The translations under genes and the position numbers were made by a program. Source: Limosilactobacillus oris (GTDB taxonomy: Bacteria; Bacillota; Bacilli; Lactobacillales; Lactobacillaceae). From it: a stretch of DNA of 64,000 bases. Shown one piece after another: positions 27,426-36,407 of the stretch; position 1 is the stretch's first letter; each line of letters begins with the position of its first letter. The DNA is taken from positions 682,001 through 746,000 of the forward strand of contig NZ_CP104398.1 in NCBI RefSeq assembly GCF_025311495.1, written 5' to 3'. Under the pieces are notes generated by a model. The model worked only from the letters and a program-made list of their open reading frames with translations, ran no database searches and was not told the DNA's origin.

Positions 27426-27487
27426 GTTAGTTTTGTTTCACAACAAACTAAAAATACCACCATTTTCGTCGTTTGTAAACGCTTTAT
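27426..27487 (-). promoter_or_regulatory. xylP promoter with cre and XylR operator
   Basis: Minus strand: -35 TTTACA (27474-27479), 17-base spacer, -10 TATTTT (27451-27456). The cre-like tgtaaacgctttat (27474-27487) covers the -35. A near-perfect XylR-like palindrome with arms gttagttttgt and acaacaaactaa (27426-27451) begins at the -10 and runs downstream. Confidence 0.85.
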
Positions 27488-27605
27488 TTTAAATAATTTA
27501 CAACCAGGGTCCGGTTTCTCCCGCCTGATTGTAGTACAATCAAATTATTACCCAGCACTTCGCCGTCCTGGCGAGTTGCTATGATGGATACTGGAGGAAC
27601 ATACA

Positions 27606-28769
27606 TTGTCATCTACTAACCGTGACCTCAACCGGCTCACCAACCTGAAGCTCGTCAAACAACAACTTTTTAACCATCCCGCAATTTCCCGGGCGGCCGT
27701 TGCCCGGAATACGGGATTAACTCGGTCAACAACCTCCTCGTTGTTCGCCGAACTCGATCGGCAAGGATTCGTTCGTCACCTCGGGCGCGGGCAAGCGACG
27801 GAAAACGGCGGCCGCAAACCGGAACTCTACACTATCAACACCCATTACGGCTACATTGCCTGCTTTAACCTGACTTACGATAGTCTTTACGTTATGTTTC
27901 TCTATGCTGACGGCCAGGAAATTAGTTTTCAGCAGATTGCTTTAACTAACCACGAGCTCTTGCAGGTAATGGAAATCATTAATCAGCAGTTAGCCACAAC
28001 CGCAGCGCACAACGATACCGAGCACGGTTTGCTAGGCATCAGCTTCTCCATTCATGCCGTGGTCGAAGACGATCAAATTGTTCATTCTCCTTACTACCCC
28101 CTCCACGGAATCAACCTCCAGAAGTATTATCAGGATCGTTATCACGTCCCAGTTAAAATTGGCAACGAAGCAAACCTGGCCGCAATATACGAACGGGACT
28201 ACGGGAAGCAGAATAGTGCTGACAACTTTCTGGTCCTCAGTATTCACCGGGGACCAGGGATCGGCGTCATTGCCAACCGTGAACTCTTCACTGGCTACCG
28301 GGGCATGGTGGGAGAGCTCGGCAGCGTTAAGATTCCAAACCGGCAGGGGCGGGTCACAGAGCTTGGTGACGTCTTCTCCAGCGACCACTTTCTCGCCCGC
28401 CTAGGCCAAGCTACTGGCACCACCATTAACAATTTCACCGCTGCTCAGCAGGCAGTTCGACAGCATGGTGACGCTACTAAAGCGGTCCTGACTGATTTTG
28501 CGACCGTTACTGGCCAGTTGATTTTCAACCTTCAAATGCTGTATGGACCAGAAAAAATCTTAATCAATTCCCCCCTCGTTGAAAATATTCCAGAGCTAGG
28601 CGCCTTAATTCAGGCGGCGACTATCCAATGTGGCTGTCAGGTGCCCGTAATTATCATCAAGGGTGCACAATATGTGTCGCTACTCGGCGCCGGTGCCCTC
28701 TTAATTCGCCAGGTTCTTGGCTTAGAAGACGTTGCCCTCCAGTTCCAATGGTTCCGTAAAATCGGCTAG
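27606..28769 (+). CDS. xylR: ROK-family repressor (XylR paralogue 1)
   Basis: A 387-residue regulator: an N-terminal winged helix (ISRAAVARNTGLTRSTTSSLFAELDRQGFV, 27-56) joined to a ROK sugar-kinase-like domain (SIHRGPGIGVIANRELFTGYRGMVGELG). XylR binds the operators upstream of xyl genes and lets go when xylose is present. The start is TTG 27606, with CTGGAGGAA 7 bases upstream and no better ATG. It is divergent from xylPQ, whose operator lies 150 bases away. A second ROK regulator at 35.2 kb is similar over its full length, so which one controls xylA is not clear. Confidence 0.9.
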   Translation: MSSTNRDLNRLTNLKLVKQQLFNHPAISRAAVARNTGLTRSTTSSLFAELDRQGFVRHLGRGQATENGGRKPELYTINTHYGYIACFNLTYDSLYVMFLYADGQEISFQQIALTNHELLQVMEIINQQLATTAAHNDTEHGLLGISFSIHAVVEDDQIVHSPYYPLHGINLQKYYQDRYHVPVKIGNEANLAAIYERDYGKQNSADNFLVLSIHRGPGIGVIANRELFTGYRGMVGELGSVKIPNRQGRVTELGDVFSSDHFLARLGQATGTTINNFTAAQQAVRQHGDATKAVLTDFATVTGQLIFNLQMLYGPEKILINSPLVENIPELGALIQAATIQCGCQVPVIIIKGAQYVSLLGAGALLIRQVLGLEDVALQFQWFRKIG

Positions 28770-28814
28770 GAAAAGCGCAGTTTACGCATCATTTTCCATA
28801 GCACAATCCGTAAA

Positions 28815-28859
28815 AATGGCCTTCAAAGATCGGTAAAACCCGAATCTCTGAAGGCCATT
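28815..28859. terminator. Two-way terminator between ROK repressor and GH120
   Basis: An 11-bp stem, aatggccttca / tgaaggccatt, with inner agat / atct and cggt / cccg pairing, T- and A-rich on both sides. Confidence 0.85.
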
Positions 28860-28883
28860 ATGTTCTCTTTCTTATATTATTAA

Positions 28884-30926
28884 CTAGAAAAGTTTTTGTT
28901 CCGTTTCCACCGCACTGCTGAATGGTCCTGCAGTGACCTTCACCCCGTCACGGTGGTTGCCAAAGTAGTCACTATCGAAGGTGATTGGGGTTCCATCAGG
29001 ATTTTCGTACTTTTCTTCTGGTTCAAAGGCCATTGGAATCGTCGCTGTAGAAATCACGCCATCAGCCTTTTCAGGAACAAAATCGTACAGGTTGGTCTTT
29101 AGGTAGAGGCCATCCTCCCGCTTCTCAAGTGCTAGTTTGACCTGGTCAGCGGTGTCGACAAACGGATTCTCCTCCTTCGCCGTAGCTTGGGCGCCATTCA
29201 AGTAGACATTCCCCGCTGACCAAACTGGCAAATGGCTGTAATAGTGGTCGCTGTTTGGCGCGTAAATCCCACAGTAGCCGTCAAACTGCTTATCCCATTC
29301 CGCAAAGGTCGGGTAGTCACTAAATGGTTTGGTGCCGACTTCGAAGTTGTAGTCATCCCAGTCATCTGGCTCGTCCTTCTTCATCTCCGCCAGCTTCTGC
29401 ATTTCTGGACGCAGTTGCTGTTGAACGAAGATGTTGTTGTAGAACTTATTATCACCATGCTGGATGGTCATGAAGCCCATGACCTTGGTACCATGAATTT
29501 CGTGGTAAGGCGTAAAACGGTTCGATGGCAGGTTAACTGAGTTATTGTCGGTCCCCCGACCAGTAGCGGTAAAGCTCCCGGCAATCAGGTTATGCACCAT
29601 GGCAACCCCTTGTGCAGCAAAGCGGATTGAGCGCTCAGACAGGAAGAGGTTGTTGTCAATCAGGGTTGGCCCAAAGGAGACTTCAATCCAAATGTCTTCG
29701 CCCAAGCCGCTCAGGACGTCATCGATGTTGTCCTGGTCAACTTTAAAGTCATTTGGCAGGCTGTTGTGGTCAAAAAGGTTTTGGGTGACCCGAGTTCCCT
29801 GCGCCTGCCAGTCCAGCCACAGGCCCCGTGTACAGTGGTGAATGTGGTTGTGCCGGTAAGTAACGTCGATGGCGGCGTGCATCTTGATGCCACCAATTTC
29901 GGCCCCAGCCAGGTTTTGGCGGACATTAATATCGTGGATATCGTTATCTTCAATCAAGGAGCAGATACCACCGAGGTGCCCAACGATTCCAGTCTGCCCA
30001 CAATCATGAATGTGGTTATGCCGGATAATATGGGAGCCCACATGCTCCTTATCCCAGCCCTCGTAGGAAGCCTGGCAAATAGCGTCCCGCTCAGTCTGGG
30101 TACCGTCCTTGTACTTCCACTTGAGCCACTTATTATCATTGTTCGGTTGGAGGTACTTGCCAAGGGAAATACCAGAACACTTGGAGTGCGAAACATCACA
30201 GTCTTCTACAATCCAACCCTTAGACCAGTGCGGGCCGATCATCCCCTCCTGGTAAGCTGTCGGCGGTGCCCATTGGGTTGCCGCCTTAGTAACGCCGAAG
30301 CCAGACAGCGTAATGTAGCCAATTCCCTCTTGCTGAGGGTAGAAGCAATTCTCACGAACATTGATTTCCACGTTCTCTTTATTCGGGTCCGCCCCCTGGA
30401 AGTTGGCGTAAATCACCGTTTCATTTTGTTCCTCGTCCTGTTCCGTGAACCAGGTCAACAGCGTGTCTTCAGGGTACCAGGACTTCATATTCTTGACTGG
30501 TGACTTAACCTCGTCCAAGCTATTAACTTCGTAAAGGGCCTTATCGTTCAGGTACACTTCCCCCGTGTGGGCAACGATCCGGGCATCAAACCAATCTCCT
30601 AGGACCCGGGTAGTATACGGATTATAGTTACCAAAAATGCTATTTGGAATCCGCACTTGCCAAACATCGCCAGCCAGTGCCTCCCAAGTGGCAACCCGTT
30701 CGGCACCGGTAATTACTGCGCCCAGTGGTTCAGTTGACCGGTAAATAATCCGCTGTTCCGCGGTCCCAGCGTGCTTGGGATCAACGTTTTCCCGATAGGT
30801 TCCTGGCGCAACTAGGACCTCATCCCCCGGCATGGCAAGATTGGCTGCTGACTGGATGGCCTTGAAAGGGCGCTCCTGGGAACCGTCCCCGTTGATAGGC
30901 GCATTAATATCTACATAAATTTTCAT
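28884..30926 (-). CDS. GH120 beta-xylosidase (right-handed beta-helix)
   Basis: A 680-residue parallel beta-helix enzyme. The N-terminus GDGSQERPFKAIQSAANLA and the centre match GH120 beta-xylosidases such as XylC of Thermoanaerobacterium and the Lactobacillus brevis enzyme. Catalytic residues by alignment in mind: Asp372 in LWLDWQAQGTRV and Glu415 in WIEVSFGP. A ~22-residue insert (about 389-410) separates them more than in XylC. No signal peptide, so it works on imported xylo-oligosaccharides. It is 19 bases after the second GPH symporter and co-transcribed. Family assignment is from memory of the XylC sequence. Confidence 0.9.
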   Translation of the reverse strand: MKIYVDINAPINGDGSQERPFKAIQSAANLAMPGDEVLVAPGTYRENVDPKHAGTAEQRIIYRSTEPLGAVITGAERVATWEALAGDVWQVRIPNSIFGNYNPYTTRVLGDWFDARIVAHTGEVYLNDKALYEVNSLDEVKSPVKNMKSWYPEDTLLTWFTEQDEEQNETVIYANFQGADPNKENVEINVRENCFYPQQEGIGYITLSGFGVTKAATQWAPPTAYQEGMIGPHWSKGWIVEDCDVSHSKCSGISLGKYLQPNNDNKWLKWKYKDGTQTERDAICQASYEGWDKEHVGSHIIRHNHIHDCGQTGIVGHLGGICSLIEDNDIHDINVRQNLAGAEIGGIKMHAAIDVTYRHNHIHHCTRGLWLDWQAQGTRVTQNLFDHNSLPNDFKVDQDNIDDVLSGLGEDIWIEVSFGPTLIDNNLFLSERSIRFAAQGVAMVHNLIAGSFTATGRGTDNNSVNLPSNRFTPYHEIHGTKVMGFMTIQHGDNKFYNNIFVQQQLRPEMQKLAEMKKDEPDDWDDYNFEVGTKPFSDYPTFAEWDKQFDGYCGIYAPNSDHYYSHLPVWSAGNVYLNGAQATAKEENPFVDTADQVKLALEKREDGLYLKTNLYDFVPEKADGVISTATIPMAFEPEEKYENPDGTPITFDSDYFGNHRDGVKVTAGPFSSAVETEQKLF

Positions 30927-30945
30927 CCTAATAACCTTCTTTCAT

Positions 30946-32412
30946 TTACTTACTAACAGCTGTATTTCGCTGGTCCTCAATTTCGTGGTTAATCTTATCT
31001 ACCTCCGGATCTGACAGTGGGTATTTGCTCATGATCCACATTGCAATCAAGGCGAGAACGATTGGTACCCAGATCATCGAAATCGAAATTCCTGTTAGGG
31101 CTGAGGCAGGCTGACTAGCCTTATTACCGTCAAAGTGACAAAAGGCGTTGATGTATCCCGGAATGATTCCACCGAGCGCCAAACCAATCTTGAAGAATAG
31201 TCCCATGATGGAGTTGATGATTCCGGCGACCCGTTTCTTAGAATGCCATTCACCATAGGAGATAACTTCTGGCACCAGTGACCACATGTAACCAGTTGCC
31301 GCCGTAATTCCCCACTGCATGATAAACCGGCCAATATATCCCAAAGCAATGCTGTTCTTGAAGGCTGGGAATGACCAGACCCACAAAATCAATTGACCAA
31401 TGATAAAGAGAATCAGGAAGAGGTAGAAGAAGCCCTTCTTGCCAATCTTACGCCGGACAATCGGCCAGAGAAAGACGAGGAAAATCCCCGGAATTGACCC
31501 AATCAGGTTAATTGAAGCCATCCATTCAGAATGACCAATATTATACTGAACGAAGAATGGCCAAACGGTATTTCCAAAGAACATGAAAGTAAAGCCGATG
31601 AGGAAGAACCACCCCAGAATCTGTAATGGCTTGTTTTGAATCAGTTCATTCCACAGGTCGGAAAACTTAACCGAAGCCGTTTCTTCCTGGGTCGGCAGGA
31701 CCCGTTCTTTAATTCCGAAGTAGGTACAGAGGAGCATGATGAACCCGATGATCATGTAGACCGAAATCACCTTAAAGTAAGCTCCAGCTGCCTGCGGTGA
31801 AGCATAGTTACCCAAATTTAGTTTAATGCCAAAAAAGCCAATGTCTTTAAGCTGCTTGGCAGGCGATGCCAACTGCACAAACAGCGGCAAGAAGGTGTAA
31901 ACCAAGAGGTTCCCGATGTTGGCTTCCGTCATCCGGACGGTCGTTAAGGTCGATACTTCGTCATTATCACGGGTCAACGAAGCATTCAGCGACCCGTATG
32001 GGATATTAACAAAGGAGTAGATTAACGCCGTTGCAAGGTAGGAGAAGAAAGCATACAGGACGTTTCCCCGTACCGCAGGAATCGGCAGGAAGAGCAGAGC
32101 ACAGCAAATCGTCAGCGGGATCCCAAAGTAAATTAGGAACGGACGGTACTTGCCGCCATGCTTAAAGTGGCTCTTATCGACAACCGTTCCAACCCAGGGG
32201 TCCCAAAAAACGTTGACCCACCGAACAATCAAGAAGATTGTCGCCCCGGCTGCGGCCGAAATTCCAAAAACCGTCGTCAGGTAGAAGAGCAGCATGGAAC
32301 CAATTGTTCCGAAAATTAAGTTTTGTGCTAAATCACCGGCACCATAACAAATTCGCTCACGCCACGAAAGTTTAGCAAACTCATTTACTGCTTGCTTAGA
32401 AGTATTGTCCAT
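30946..32412 (-). CDS. GPH-family xylo-oligosaccharide symporter
   Basis: A 488-residue, 12-helix GPH transporter, similar in layout to the XylP-like protein but clearly different in sequence: WDPWVGTVVDKSHFKHGGKYRPFL near 70-93 and ISYGEWHSKKRVAGIINS near 390-407. ATG 32412 follows GAAAGGA. It is the first gene of a pair with GH120, so it probably imports xylobiose or longer xylo-oligosaccharides. An AraC gene lies directly upstream in the same direction, separated by a terminator, and a strong cre precedes it. Confidence 0.88.
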   Translation of the reverse strand: MDNTSKQAVNEFAKLSWRERICYGAGDLAQNLIFGTIGSMLLFYLTTVFGISAAAGATIFLIVRWVNVFWDPWVGTVVDKSHFKHGGKYRPFLIYFGIPLTICCALLFLPIPAVRGNVLYAFFSYLATALIYSFVNIPYGSLNASLTRDNDEVSTLTTVRMTEANIGNLLVYTFLPLFVQLASPAKQLKDIGFFGIKLNLGNYASPQAAGAYFKVISVYMIIGFIMLLCTYFGIKERVLPTQEETASVKFSDLWNELIQNKPLQILGWFFLIGFTFMFFGNTVWPFFVQYNIGHSEWMASINLIGSIPGIFLVFLWPIVRRKIGKKGFFYLFLILFIIGQLILWVWSFPAFKNSIALGYIGRFIMQWGITAATGYMWSLVPEVISYGEWHSKKRVAGIINSIMGLFFKIGLALGGIIPGYINAFCHFDGNKASQPASALTGISISMIWVPIVLALIAMWIMSKYPLSDPEVDKINHEIEDQRNTAVSK

Positions 32413-32501
32413 TGAAGATTCGTCCTTTCAAATCAAAACTAAAAAAAGCAATTAAAGTAAGTTAGCTGAATAAGAGCGGATAATTTTCAATCCACGATCA
32501 T

Positions 32502-32515
32502 TGTATTCGCTTTCA
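32502..32515 (-). promoter_or_regulatory. cre upstream of GPH symporter-GH120 pair
   Basis: Minus strand tgaaagcgaataca matches the CcpA consensus at 13 of 14 positions, and is nearly identical to the cre of the GH43 gene. I could not place the -35 and -10 with confidence. Confidence 0.75.
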
Positions 32516-32527
32516 AGGATGAAAAAT

Positions 32528-32565
32528 AGGTCATAAACTGACAGCTATTTGTCAATTTATGACCT
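32528..32565 (-). terminator. Terminator after the third AraC gene
   Basis: A 16-bp stem, aggtcataaattgaca / tgtcagtttatgacct on the minus strand, followed by ATTTTTC. Confidence 0.8.
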
Positions 32566-32577
32566 TTTATTAATTAA

Positions 32578-33489
32578 CTATTCGAAATAACCTGTCCGGT
32601 TTTTAGAAGTAACAGACCGCTTCCGCCGGGTCTGCTTACGGTATTCGCTCGGTGTAGCGCCCGACCACTTCTTAAACTGTTTGCTGAAAATTGAAATATT
32701 GCCCGCCCCAACTAAGCTGGCGATTTCATCGATTGAATTGTGGGAGTTTTCCAGAAGGCGTTGCGCTTTTTGATAACGCTCCCGATTAATGTAATACAAG
32801 GGCGTAATCCCATAAACCTTCTTAAAGACCCGGTGACCGTAGCCGCTGCTAATTCCCAAGTGATAACAAATTTCCTCAAAGTTGAATGATGGATTTTCGT
32901 CGTCATTATTGACCCGGTTTTCAATACTGACAACCAGGTCCCGGGCCACTTTGGCTTCTTTGTCTGAGTATGGCAGCCGGTGGTGGTCCTTAACCCGGTC
33001 AATCTCCTGGTCAACGTCCCGAAGGAAGTTAAGGAGTGTAATTTCAATTGCAACCCGGTTGGCAAAATTATTAACCTGTTCCCGGTTACTGCTGAGCTGG
33101 GCAATTGCTGCCAAAGTATCGGTACAGATTCGTGCCAGTACTGATCCGGCGGGAATCCGCTGATTGGCAACCAGCCCAATCAACCGGGACCGCACGAGCA
33201 TATCCTCAAAGTCAAAATGCAGGCAGCTATACGTCATCGGCGTTTGAGTACTCTGGTTGCTATTTGTATGGTAGGTTTCTGGTGCAATAATAATCGCGTC
33301 ACCCGGACCTAGTTCGATGGTGGGGCCACCTTTAATTTCCGTCAATTGACACCCCTTGCTAATGGTCATCAGTTCAAATACCTGGTGTCGTTGCTCAAAA
33401 AAATGCCAGCCCCCAGCAACCGTATGACGGTGTCCGCCAAACATATATAAGCCCGATTCAATTGTCGGAAAAGAAATAAACTGTTGCAC
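32578..33489 (-). CDS. AraC-family transcriptional regulator
   Basis: A 303-residue AraC regulator. The cupin domain begins GGHRHTVAGGWHFFEQRHQVFEL, much like that of the regulator at 7.5 kb. The C-terminal HTH pair ends KKWSGATPSEYRKQTRRKR, followed by a basic tail. The start GTG 33489 has AGGGG 8 bases upstream; GTG 33498 lies too close to the same site. It sits just before the GPH-GH120 pair and is the likely activator of that pair. XylT is divergent on the other side. Confidence 0.87.
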   Translation of the reverse strand: MQQFISFPTIESGLYMFGGHRHTVAGGWHFFEQRHQVFELMTISKGCQLTEIKGGPTIELGPGDAIIIAPETYHTNSNQSTQTPMTYSCLHFDFEDMLVRSRLIGLVANQRIPAGSVLARICTDTLAAIAQLSSNREQVNNFANRVAIEITLLNFLRDVDQEIDRVKDHHRLPYSDKEAKVARDLVVSIENRVNNDDENPSFNFEEICYHLGISSGYGHRVFKKVYGITPLYYINRERYQKAQRLLENSHNSIDEIASLVGAGNISIFSKQFKKWSGATPSEYRKQTRRKRSVTSKNRTGYFE

Positions 33490-33582
33490 CCTTGTCACCC
33501 CTCAATTAACAACTAATCCTAATTAGTCTTTTTATTACCAAAATTTGTCTATTTATAACTATCTCTTGAACAAAAACATTTG

Positions 33583-33651
33583 TAAAAACGCTTCCAATTT
33601 CGTCTTTTTATGTTATTATAATAGACGTTAGTTGGTTAATCAAACCAACGC
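33583..33651 (+). promoter_or_regulatory. xylT promoter with cre-like site and XylR operator
   Basis: A -10 TATAAT (33617-33622) is preceded by a possible -35 TTCCAA (33592-33597, long 19-base spacer). A weak cre, taaaaacgcttcca (33583-33596), overlaps that -35. A clean palindrome cgttagttggtt / aaaccaacg (33626-33651) follows the -10 and resembles the XylR operator. Confidence 0.75.
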
Positions 33652-33719
33652 AATTATAAACAACTAACTCACTCTGTTAACTTACATTTATTCTTGTTTT
33701 TATATAAGGGGTTAAAATC

Positions 33720-35090
33720 ATGAAACATAAACTATCTGCAGGGTGGATTTATTTCTTTGCCGCTTTGGGTGGCTTACTTTTCGGTTACGATACGGGATCC
33801 ATTTCTGGTGCCATCCTATTTATTGAAAAGCAATTATCCTTGAATTCTTGGCAACAAGGTTCCGTCGTTTCCGCTGTATTGCTGGGTGCCATTCTGGGTG
33901 CCGTTACCATTGGACCTTTCTCAGACCACTTTGGTCGGCGGAAACTCCTGATGGTTACTTCAATTATCTTCTTCGTTGGGGCCTTAGGTTCCGGAGTTGC
34001 TCCTGAATTCTGGACCCTGATTATTTCCCGGGTAATTCTGGGGCTCGGTGTTGGTTCTGCTTCAGCACTGATTCCGACCTACCTGGCCGAATTAGCACCA
34101 GTTGCTAAACGGGGAATGATGTCCGGGCTCTTCCAGCTAATGGTTATGACCGGGTTACTGTTCGCCTACCTGTTCAACTACTGGTTGCAAGGCATTTACA
34201 CCGGTTGGCGGTGGATGCTTGGCGTGGCTGCCGTACCAGCTGCCGTTCTCTTTGTCGGGGCAATTATTCTGCCTGAATCGCCACGTTACCTGGTACGGAA
34301 CGACAAGGAAAATGTTGCCCGTGAAGTTCTGATGGCAATGAACCAAAACGACGCCAACGTAGTTAATGATGATATTGCCAAGATTCAAAAGCAGGCCGCC
34401 ATTAAGTCTGGTGGTTGGAGCGAACTGTTTGGTTTGATGGTTCGGCCAGCCCTGCTTGCCGCTGTCGGCCTGGCAATTTTCCAACAGGTCATGGGTTGTA
34501 ACACGGTGCTCTACTACGCCCCAACCATCTTTACTGATGCAGGCTTCGGTGTGCACTTCGCACTGCTCTCCCACATTTGGATTGGGATTTTCAACGTCAT
34601 CATTACTGTGATTGGGATCTGGCTGATGAACCGGGTTAGCCGGCGGAAGATGTTAATCGTCGGTGGTTGGCTGATGGCTATTACCCTATTCATCATGTGC
34701 TGGGGACTGATGCACTCCAGCGATTCCAAGTTTGCCGCTGACGTTGCCGTAATTTCCATGGTAATCTACATCGCTTCGTTCTCTGGTACCTGGGGCCCAA
34801 TCATGTGGACAATGATTGGTGAAATGTTCCCACTGAACATCCGTGGTTTAGGAAACTCCTTCTCCGCTGGTGTCAACTGGACTGCGAACATGATTGTTTC
34901 CCTGACCTTCCCACCTCTTCTGAGCTTCTTTGGTAAGGGTACTCTGTTCATCGGTTACGGTGTCTTCTGTCTGCTCGCCATCTGGTTTGTCCACACCAAG
35001 GTCTTCGAAACCCAAGGCAAGTCCCTGGAAAGTATCGAACAATGGCTGCGTGACCAGGCTGCCAAGAAAAAAGCTGCTAAGAACGATTAA
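33720..35090 (+). CDS. xylT: D-xylose/H+ symporter, sugar porter family
   Basis: A 456-residue, 12-helix MFS sugar porter. It has LLFGYDTGSISGAI in helix 1, the GRRK loop, PESPRYL after helix 6, FQQVMGCNTVLYYAP in helix 7 and GWLMAI plus GEMFPLNIRG later, all family signatures. It closely follows the pattern of XylT of Lactobacillus brevis. ATG follows AAGGGG. It is alone in its transcript, with a XylR operator at the promoter and a terminator after the stop. It supplies free xylose to XylA and XylB. Confidence 0.94.
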   Translation: MKHKLSAGWIYFFAALGGLLFGYDTGSISGAILFIEKQLSLNSWQQGSVVSAVLLGAILGAVTIGPFSDHFGRRKLLMVTSIIFFVGALGSGVAPEFWTLIISRVILGLGVGSASALIPTYLAELAPVAKRGMMSGLFQLMVMTGLLFAYLFNYWLQGIYTGWRWMLGVAAVPAAVLFVGAIILPESPRYLVRNDKENVAREVLMAMNQNDANVVNDDIAKIQKQAAIKSGGWSELFGLMVRPALLAAVGLAIFQQVMGCNTVLYYAPTIFTDAGFGVHFALLSHIWIGIFNVIITVIGIWLMNRVSRRKMLIVGGWLMAITLFIMCWGLMHSSDSKFAADVAVISMVIYIASFSGTWGPIMWTMIGEMFPLNIRGLGNSFSAGVNWTANMIVSLTFPPLLSFFGKGTLFIGYGVFCLLAIWFVHTKVFETQGKSLESIEQWLRDQAAKKKAAKND

Positions 35091-35100
35091 TAATTAAATT

Positions 35101-35132
35101 AAGCGTTGACGATAACTTTCGCCAACGCTTTT
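35101..35132 (+). terminator. xylT terminator
   Basis: Stem aagcgttg / caacgctt with inner pairing, followed by TTTTG. Confidence 0.85.
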
Positions 35133-35141
35133 GTATACATT

Positions 35142-35170
35142 AAAACGTCCCGCACAATGCGAGACGTTTT
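35142..35170 (-). terminator. Terminator of second ROK gene
   Basis: Stem aaaacgtc / gacgtttt with inner cgca / tgcg, starting 3 bases after the stop. It also serves as a backup for xylT. Confidence 0.8.
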
Positions 35171-35173
35171 GCG

Positions 35174-36355
35174 TTACTCTACATTTTTTACTTCGTTCGG
35201 CCAGCGCAGGCGAAGCTGATAATGGTCAAGCTGGAGTGCCCGATGAATTGCTAGTGAGCTGGCTCCCAACAGCGAAGTCATCCGGGAGCCCACAATCTTT
35301 TTAATCGGTGAGAAGGCTCCCATCTCCACTAATTTAGTCCGAATCTGTTCATACAGCTCTGGAATATCCTCAAAGAGGGTCGAGTTAAAGTAGACCTCCT
35401 GCGGGCCAAAGGAAACAATCGCATTATACGATGCTTCCGCGATTAATTCCGCCGCGTGGTCAAAGATCTGCAGGACCTGGCTATCATAGTGGTAGAGGCG
35501 GACCAGCTCAGCGCTGCTAATCTTGTCTATCCCCTTGACTGCTTTTACTTGACCAATAATTGCGTCCTCGGAACACAGTGATTCCATCTTTACCAGCTTT
35601 TTACTCCCGGTAGCAAAACGGTCAATCATCAGGGTCCGGCCGATTTCCCCAGCCATCCCGCGATTTCCCCGGTAAAGCTGGCCGTTGGCAATTACACCAA
35701 CCCCGATTCCCCGGTGAATACTGATAGTAATGAGGTCGCGAATATTATCAGCTACACAAAAGTCATTCTCAAACACCGCTGATAGGTTCGCCTCGTTCTC
35801 TAGGACGACCGGTACGCCAAACTCCTTCTCGAAGTACCCCTGCAGGTCAATTCCGTCGAGGTCTAAGAACGGGGAATCCAGCACCTTGTTATGGTACACA
35901 ATCCCATGAATTGAAAAGGCGATTGCTAGCAGGCCGCGGTTGGTCTGGTCAAACTCCTGCATCTGTTGAATTTCTTTTTTAATCATCTGCATAATCGTCA
36001 GAATATCGAAACGCTCGATTGGCTGTCGATTATAGCGGATAATTTCCCCATTAATGTAGTTAAACATCGAGGCCATATAGGCAGTCCCGATGTTGAAACT
36101 CGCCACGAAACCATAGTTAGGGTTCAAGCGAACCAGGTTAGGCTTCCGTCCCCCACTACTCGTTGACTCGCCCTGACGCACTTCCTGAATCAAGCCAGCA
36201 TCATCTAACTCGGTATAGATTGAGGAAACGGTCGACTTGTTCAGCTTTAGTTGACGGGCGATTTCCGCCCGCGAAGTTTCTTGGTTGTTAAATAGTTGTT
36301 GTAATACTAATTTTCGATTGTTTATTCGCGATAAATTGCGATGGTCAATTGTCAT
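35174..36355 (-). CDS. xylR: ROK-family repressor (XylR paralogue 2)
   Basis: A 393-residue regulator with an N-terminal winged helix (SRAEIARQLKLNKSTVSSIYTELDDAGLI, 28-56) and a ROK domain (ISIHRGIGVGVIANGQLYRGNRGMAGEIG). It shares its layout with the ROK regulator at 27.6 kb. It converges on xylT and lies 52 bases after a small ORF downstream of pgi; a TATAAT at 36393-36398 suggests its own promoter. Either paralogue could be the true xylose repressor. Confidence 0.9.
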   Translation of the reverse strand: MTIDHRNLSRINNRKLVLQQLFNNQETSRAEIARQLKLNKSTVSSIYTELDDAGLIQEVRQGESTSSGGRKPNLVRLNPNYGFVASFNIGTAYMASMFNYINGEIIRYNRQPIERFDILTIMQMIKKEIQQMQEFDQTNRGLLAIAFSIHGIVYHNKVLDSPFLDLDGIDLQGYFEKEFGVPVVLENEANLSAVFENDFCVADNIRDLITISIHRGIGVGVIANGQLYRGNRGMAGEIGRTLMIDRFATGSKKLVKMESLCSEDAIIGQVKAVKGIDKISSAELVRLYHYDSQVLQIFDHAAELIAEASYNAIVSFGPQEVYFNSTLFEDIPELYEQIRTKLVEMGAFSPIKKIVGSRMTSLLGASSLAIHRALQLDHYQLRLRWPNEVKNVE

Positions 36356-36407
36356 GTTATCCCTACTTCATCCATTAATATCCAATGCCCTTATTATAAC
36401 ACGTTTG

